DNA from: Clostridiales bacterium
GTDB lineage: Bacteria; Bacillota; Clostridia; Lachnospirales; Lachnospiraceae
Direction of reading: 5' to 3'
Length of the DNA stretch: 64,000 nt
NCBI GenBank assembly: GCA_029227635.1
Contig: JAQYAH010000005.1
Span: 103,533 to 167,532, forward strand
Part shown: piece after piece, positions 59,871-64,000 of the stretch
Layout of the letters: every line of letters begins with the position of its first letter
Position numbering within the stretch: the first letter of the stretch is position 1
Made by a program: the position numbers and the translations under genes
Notes under the pieces: generated by a model
What the model saw: the letters and a program-made list of their open reading frames with translations, nothing else
Told to the model about the DNA's origin: nothing
Databases searched by the model: none

Positions 59871-60503
59871 CTAGTTATGTGTATTTTTTAATTCGTAGCT
59901 AAGCCGCATGATGCTGTCTGAAAGGTGTACATTCTGCACCTTGACATCTGCGGGAACCTTAAGGTCATAATGAGCAAAATTCCAGATACCCTTGACCCCG
60001 TTCTCAATAACGATCTCAGCGGTCTTCTGAGCTGCCGCTCTTGGAACCGTGAGCACCGCAATATCTATCTTGTTGTTTCTTAAATACTCAGGCAATTCTT
60101 CCATGGGATGAACATCAAGCCCCACTGCTTTGGTATTGCAAAGGTCAGGATTGCAGTCAAAGAAACAGCGGAAATGAAAACCTCTCGACTCAAAGCCCTG
60201 GTAGTTCGCAATAGCCTTACCAATGTTGCCGGCACCGATTATTATAAGGTTGTGCTTGACATTAAGTCCAAGGATTTTACCGATCTCGTCGTGAAGGTAT
60301 TTTACATTATAGCCGTAGCCCTGCTGACCGAATCCACCAAAATTGTTGAAGTCCTGACGTATCTGGGAAGCGGTAACTCTCATTCGCTCACTGAGTTCAT
60401 ATGAAGAAACTCTCTCGATTCCCTGAGTGATCATGTCTCCAAGATAACGGTAATATCTGGGAAGTCGGTTTATGACTGCAGCAGAAATATATTTATCTTC
60501 CAT
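59871..60503 (-). CDS. rex: Redox-sensing transcriptional repressor Rex
   Basis: INRLPRYYRYLGDM, TASQIRQDFNNFGGFGQQGYGYNVKYL, IIGAGNIGKAIANY. Confidence 0.97.
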   Translation of the reverse strand: MEDKYISAAVINRLPRYYRYLGDMITQGIERVSSYELSERMRVTASQIRQDFNNFGGFGQQGYGYNVKYLHDEIGKILGLNVKHNLIIIGAGNIGKAIANYQGFESRGFHFRCFFDCNPDLCNTKAVGLDVHPMEELPEYLRNNKIDIAVLTVPRAAAQKTAEIVIENGVKGIWNFAHYDLKVPADVKVQNVHLSDSIMRLSYELKNTHN

Positions 60504-60661
60504 CCTATAGCCTCCAATACAAAATCTAAACTATTTTATTATATCGATTGCAAAAAAACTTGTCAAATAATCATCACAAGGAGGTCTTCATAGTCTTTAG
60601 CTTTTATTTTCTCACAAATCTAGGTATAATTGACACGTATCTGTAAGAACAGGAGAATAAT

Positions 60662-62599
60662 ATGATTTTATCATGTCAGAATATAAACAAAAGCTTTGGA
60701 GATAAAACTGTTCTGGAAAATGTAAACTTTCAGTTAGAATCTTCCGAAAAGGTTGCCCTTGTGGGCGCCAATGGAGCAGGTAAAACCACCCTGTTTCGAC
60801 TAATAACCGGCGAGGAGCACCCTGATAACGGCAATATTATCATTGCCTCCGATGTTAAACTCGGTTACCTGGCACAGCACCAGGAGAATGTTTTTTCAAA
60901 GAGCATATATGATGAGCTTCTGTACTCAAGACAGGATCTGTTGGATGTGGAAAGTGAACTGAGAAACACCGAAAAACTCATGCAGAGCACCCATGACTCC
61001 AATGAATTGGAGGATCTATATGCAAAATATGAGCGGCTCAACCACTTTTTCGAGTACAACAACGGATATGCCCTGGAAAGTGAAGTGACAGGCATCCTGA
61101 AAGGTCTTGGTTTTGAAGAATCTGAATTCACTAAAAGCGCCTCCAAGCTTTCCGGAGGTCAGAAAACCCGACTGGCGCTCGGCAAGCTATTGCTTTCCAA
61201 GCCGGAAATCCTCATGCTCGATGAGCCCACAAACCATCTGGATATGAACGCAATCATCTGGCTCGAGGGTTACCTTAAGAATTACAGCGGAACTGTACTG
61301 ATAACCTCTCATGACCGGTACTTCCTAAACTCAATTGTTAATAAAGTCATTGAAATTGAGTTTGGCAAAAGCACAGTGTACAGGGGCAACTATACCTCCT
61401 ACAGCGAGAAAAAAGCTCAGCTGAGAAAGGCTCAGCTGAAAGCTTACCTAAAGCAGCAGGATGAGATAAAACATCAGGAACAGGTAATCGAAAAGCTTCG
61501 ATCCTTTAACAGAGAGAAATCTATAAAACGGGCTGAAAGCCGGGAGAAAGTTCTTAATCGCATGGAACGAATAGATAAGCCTCAGGAGCTTAATGATTCA
61601 ATGCGGCTTATTCTGGAGCCTGAACTTGAAAGCGGTAAGGACGTCCTGAGTGTCACCTCCTTAAGTAAAAGCTTTCCCGGAAAAGAACTATTCAAAGATG
61701 TCTCATTTGAGATAAAAAAAGGTGAACGGGTAGCTCTCATCGGCAACAACGGTACAGGTAAGTCCACCATGCTGAAGATTCTGAACCATGAGATCCTGCA
61801 GGATTCCGGCGAATTCACTCCCGGAGCCCAGGTTGAGATCGGATACTACGATCAAGAGGTTTCCTTCTCAGATTTGGACAAAACTCTTTTTGAAGAGATT
61901 TCCGACTCCTATCCGGAACTTACAAAAACCCGTATTAGAAATCTCCTTGCCGCCTTTCTTTTTACAGGAGATGAAGTATTCCAGACTATAGGCTCCCTTA
62001 GCGGCGGAGAACGAGGCCGCCTTTCCCTGGCAAAACTCATGCTTTCAAAGGCCAACTTTCTTGTTCTGGATGAGCCCACAAACCATCTGGATATGACCTC
62101 CAAGGAGATTCTGGAAAACGTTCTTAACGATTATACCGGCACTCTTCTTTTCGTATCTCACGACCGATACTTCATCAACCAGGTTGCTACCTCCGTGATG
62201 GAACTTTCCCACACAGGAATAGTGAAGTATGCCGGCAATTATGATGATTTTAAGGCAGAAAAAGAGAAACTTGCTTTAACCTCAATAAACGAACCGGAGT
62301 CCGGCTCAGAACCTAACACCACTGATTCCGAAAGCAAAAAAGACTGGCTCACTCAGAAGAACTTAAATGCTGAGCGGCGAAAAAAGGAATCCGCTATTAA
62401 GAAGCTGGAATCCGAAATTGAGAAACTTGAGACTCGTTCTGAAGAAATCGACGACCTTCTCTCTCAGGTGGAAATTGCCACAAACTCGGCAAAATGTCTT
62501 GAACTATCAAATGAAAAAGGAGAGGTCCTTTCCCAACTGGAGTCCAATTATGAAAAATGGGAAGAACTCCAGATGGAGTTGGAAGAACTGAACAGTTGA
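60662..62599 (+). CDS. ABC-F family ATPase (Uup/YdiF-like)
   Basis: Two ABC domains: GANGAGKTT/KLSGGQKTRLALGKLLLSKPEILMLDEPTNHLD and GNNGTGKST/SLSGGERGRLSLAKLMLSKANFLVLDEPTNHLD; C-terminal coiled coil; no TM. Confidence 0.95.
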   Translation: MILSCQNINKSFGDKTVLENVNFQLESSEKVALVGANGAGKTTLFRLITGEEHPDNGNIIIASDVKLGYLAQHQENVFSKSIYDELLYSRQDLLDVESELRNTEKLMQSTHDSNELEDLYAKYERLNHFFEYNNGYALESEVTGILKGLGFEESEFTKSASKLSGGQKTRLALGKLLLSKPEILMLDEPTNHLDMNAIIWLEGYLKNYSGTVLITSHDRYFLNSIVNKVIEIEFGKSTVYRGNYTSYSEKKAQLRKAQLKAYLKQQDEIKHQEQVIEKLRSFNREKSIKRAESREKVLNRMERIDKPQELNDSMRLILEPELESGKDVLSVTSLSKSFPGKELFKDVSFEIKKGERVALIGNNGTGKSTMLKILNHEILQDSGEFTPGAQVEIGYYDQEVSFSDLDKTLFEEISDSYPELTKTRIRNLLAAFLFTGDEVFQTIGSLSGGERGRLSLAKLMLSKANFLVLDEPTNHLDMTSKEILENVLNDYTGTLLFVSHDRYFINQVATSVMELSHTGIVKYAGNYDDFKAEKEKLALTSINEPESGSEPNTTDSESKKDWLTQKNLNAERRKKESAIKKLESEIEKLETRSEEIDDLLSQVEIATNSAKCLELSNEKGEVLSQLESNYEKWEELQMELEELNS

Positions 62600-62603
62600 A
62601 CAA

Positions 62604-62635
62604 AGAACGGCGTGTGAGGCATCACACGCCGTTCT
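62604..62635. terminator. Bidirectional terminator between convergent ABC-F and icd
   Basis: agaacggcgtgtga ggca tcacacgccgttct. Confidence 0.7.
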
Positions 62636-62642
62636 CATCTGA

Positions 62643-63851
62643 TTACAGTCTGTTTTTAAGGTTCTCGGCAACTGCCTTAATGAAATCCCTTGAATTGAGA
62701 ACTTCCGGGTCCTCCATGGTTGTTATAAGGGCCAGATCCTTTGTCATCTTGCCGGACTCAATTGTCTCGAGAGTAGCCGCCTCAAGAGCGTCTGCATAAG
62801 CAGAAAGCTCAGGAAGAGAATCCAGCTCTGCTCTCTTTCTGAAAGCACCGGACCAGGCAAATATGGTTGCCACGGAGTTTGTGGAAGTCTCTTCACCTTT
62901 CAAATGCTTATAATAATGACGCTGTACAGTTCCGTGGGCAGCTTCATACTCGAAGTTGCCGTCCGGGGAAACCAGCACTGAAGTCATCATGGCAAGTGAG
63001 CCGAAAGCTGAGGAGATCATATCACTCATAACATCTCCGTCATAGTTTTTGCAGGCCCAGATGAATCCGCCTTTTGACTTCATCACTCTGGCAACTGCAT
63101 CGTCAATGAGGGTATAGAAATATGTGATACCCGCCTTCTTGAAAGCTTCCTCATACTCGTTTTTGAAGATCTCTTCAAAAATGTCCTTGAAGGTGTGGTC
63201 ATATTTCTTTGAGATGGTGTCTTTTGTTGAGAACCAAATGTCTTTTTTCTGATCCAGTGCATAGGCAAAACAGGATCTCGCAAAACTCTCAATTGAGCCG
63301 CAGAGGTTGTGCATTCCCTGGGCTACACCGGGGCCTTCAAACTTGTGAACCAGCTCTCTTGTCTCTGTTCCGTCCTTTGCAGTGTACACCAGCTCAACTT
63401 TTCCGGGAGCAGGGATCTTCATCTCTGTGTTTTTGTATACATCTCCGTAGGCATGACGAGCAATAGTAATAGGATTCTCCCAGTTTCTCACACAAGGCTC
63501 GATTCCCTTTACGATAATCGGTGTTCTGAAAACCGTACCGTCAAGGATGGCACGAATAGTTCCGTTGGGGCTTTTCCACATCTCCTTCAGATCATACTCT
63601 GTCATTCTGGCTGCATTAGGAGTGATTGTTGCGCACTTTACCGCTACATGATGCTTCTTAGTAGCCTCCGCTGCATCTTTTGTGATCTGATCATCCGAAG
63701 CATTTCTGCTCTCAAGTCCAAGATCATAGTATTCTGTCTTTAAGTCTACAAAAGGTTCGATAAGTTCATCTTTAATGATCTGCCAGAGAACCCTGGTCAT
63801 CTCGTCTCCATCCATCTCAACGATGGGGTTTGCCATAGCAATTTTGCTCAT
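62643..63851 (-). CDS. icd: NADP-dependent isocitrate dehydrogenase (eukaryotic-like class)
   Basis: [73 protein letters not shown]. Confidence 0.96.
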   Translation of the reverse strand: MSKIAMANPIVEMDGDEMTRVLWQIIKDELIEPFVDLKTEYYDLGLESRNASDDQITKDAAEATKKHHVAVKCATITPNAARMTEYDLKEMWKSPNGTIRAILDGTVFRTPIIVKGIEPCVRNWENPITIARHAYGDVYKNTEMKIPAPGKVELVYTAKDGTETRELVHKFEGPGVAQGMHNLCGSIESFARSCFAYALDQKKDIWFSTKDTISKKYDHTFKDIFEEIFKNEYEEAFKKAGITYFYTLIDDAVARVMKSKGGFIWACKNYDGDVMSDMISSAFGSLAMMTSVLVSPDGNFEYEAAHGTVQRHYYKHLKGEETSTNSVATIFAWSGAFRKRAELDSLPELSAYADALEAATLETIESGKMTKDLALITTMEDPEVLNSRDFIKAVAENLKNRL

Positions 63852-63872
63852 TGGACTATACCTCGCTTGTTT

Positions 63873-64000
63873 TTATAATACCGGACGGACCACTTTAGGT
63901 CTGTGACCGGAATCTTCCAGTGCTTTAATAATTCTGTCTTTGTGGTCTGAGCCGAAAGCCTCCAGGGTGATCCTGAGTTCTACAGCCGCATTTCTATTTG
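63873..64000 (-). CDS. C-terminal end of an ACT-domain protein, probably threonine ammonia-lyase (truncated by window end)
   Basis: Reverse-strand translation ...NAAVELRITLEAFGSDHKDRIIKALEDSGHRPKVVRPVL*. Confidence 0.5.
   Translation of the reverse strand, partial: NRNAAVELRITLEAFGSDHKDRIIKALEDSGHRPKVVRPVL

Noticed and set aside
60504-60661. Possible Rex operator (cttgtcaaataatcatcacaag) between rex and the ABC-F gene
   Set aside because: Only the outer 5 bp arms are palindromic and the spacing does not match a TTGTGA-N6-TCACAA-type operator well enough.
1-64000. CRISPR array, tRNA/rRNA genes, IS elements, toxin-antitoxin or defence island
   Set aside because: No regularly spaced repeats, cloverleaf-like sequence, transposase or defence-type domain seen on reading both strands; gene density leaves few intergenic gaps.

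Overview
The window is a dense, almost entirely housekeeping chromosomal segment from a low-to-mid GC Clostridia. Gene content and order look Lachnospiraceae-like, but that placement is inference. I support about 65 protein-coding genes in four blocks. Block 1 (+ strand, ~1-18.7 kb) runs recG(partial)-rsmD-coaD-...-uppP-recU-hisZGD-hisIE-rng-tyrS-rplU-prp-rpmA-obgE-yhbY-nadD-yqeK-rsfS. Next is a divergent lexA / yneA-like SOS locus followed by a tyrosine recombinase. Block 2 (- strand, ~21-45.8 kb) contains dtd, rluD, lspA, aroB, sepF, yggS, the mreBCD-PBP2-rodA-mgsA-like-dacA cell-shape cluster, radC, miaA, mutL, mutS and miaB. Block 3 is asnA on the + strand. Block 4 (- strand, ~47-60.5 kb) is murJ/spoVB-like, ybeY, phoH, ftsK, metY, yebC, alr, nnrDE and rex. 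An ABC-F gene (+), then icd and a partial threonine-deaminase-like C-terminus (-), follow. I see no tRNA, rRNA, CRISPR array, prophage or IS element, and no obvious new multi-gene system. The best leads are: (a) an MgsA homologue in the elongasome cluster that has lost several catalytic residues; (b) the adjacent MreB with degenerate nucleotide-binding motifs, in a cluster with no minCDE; (c) a ~250-aa insertion in PBP2 at the start of its transpeptidase domain; (d) a degenerate HisF-like domain fused to HisIE; (e) a compact divergent SOS control region with up to four LexA-box-like sites, one inside a consensus promoter spacer. All residue comparisons were made by eye from memory of family sequences, not by computed alignment.
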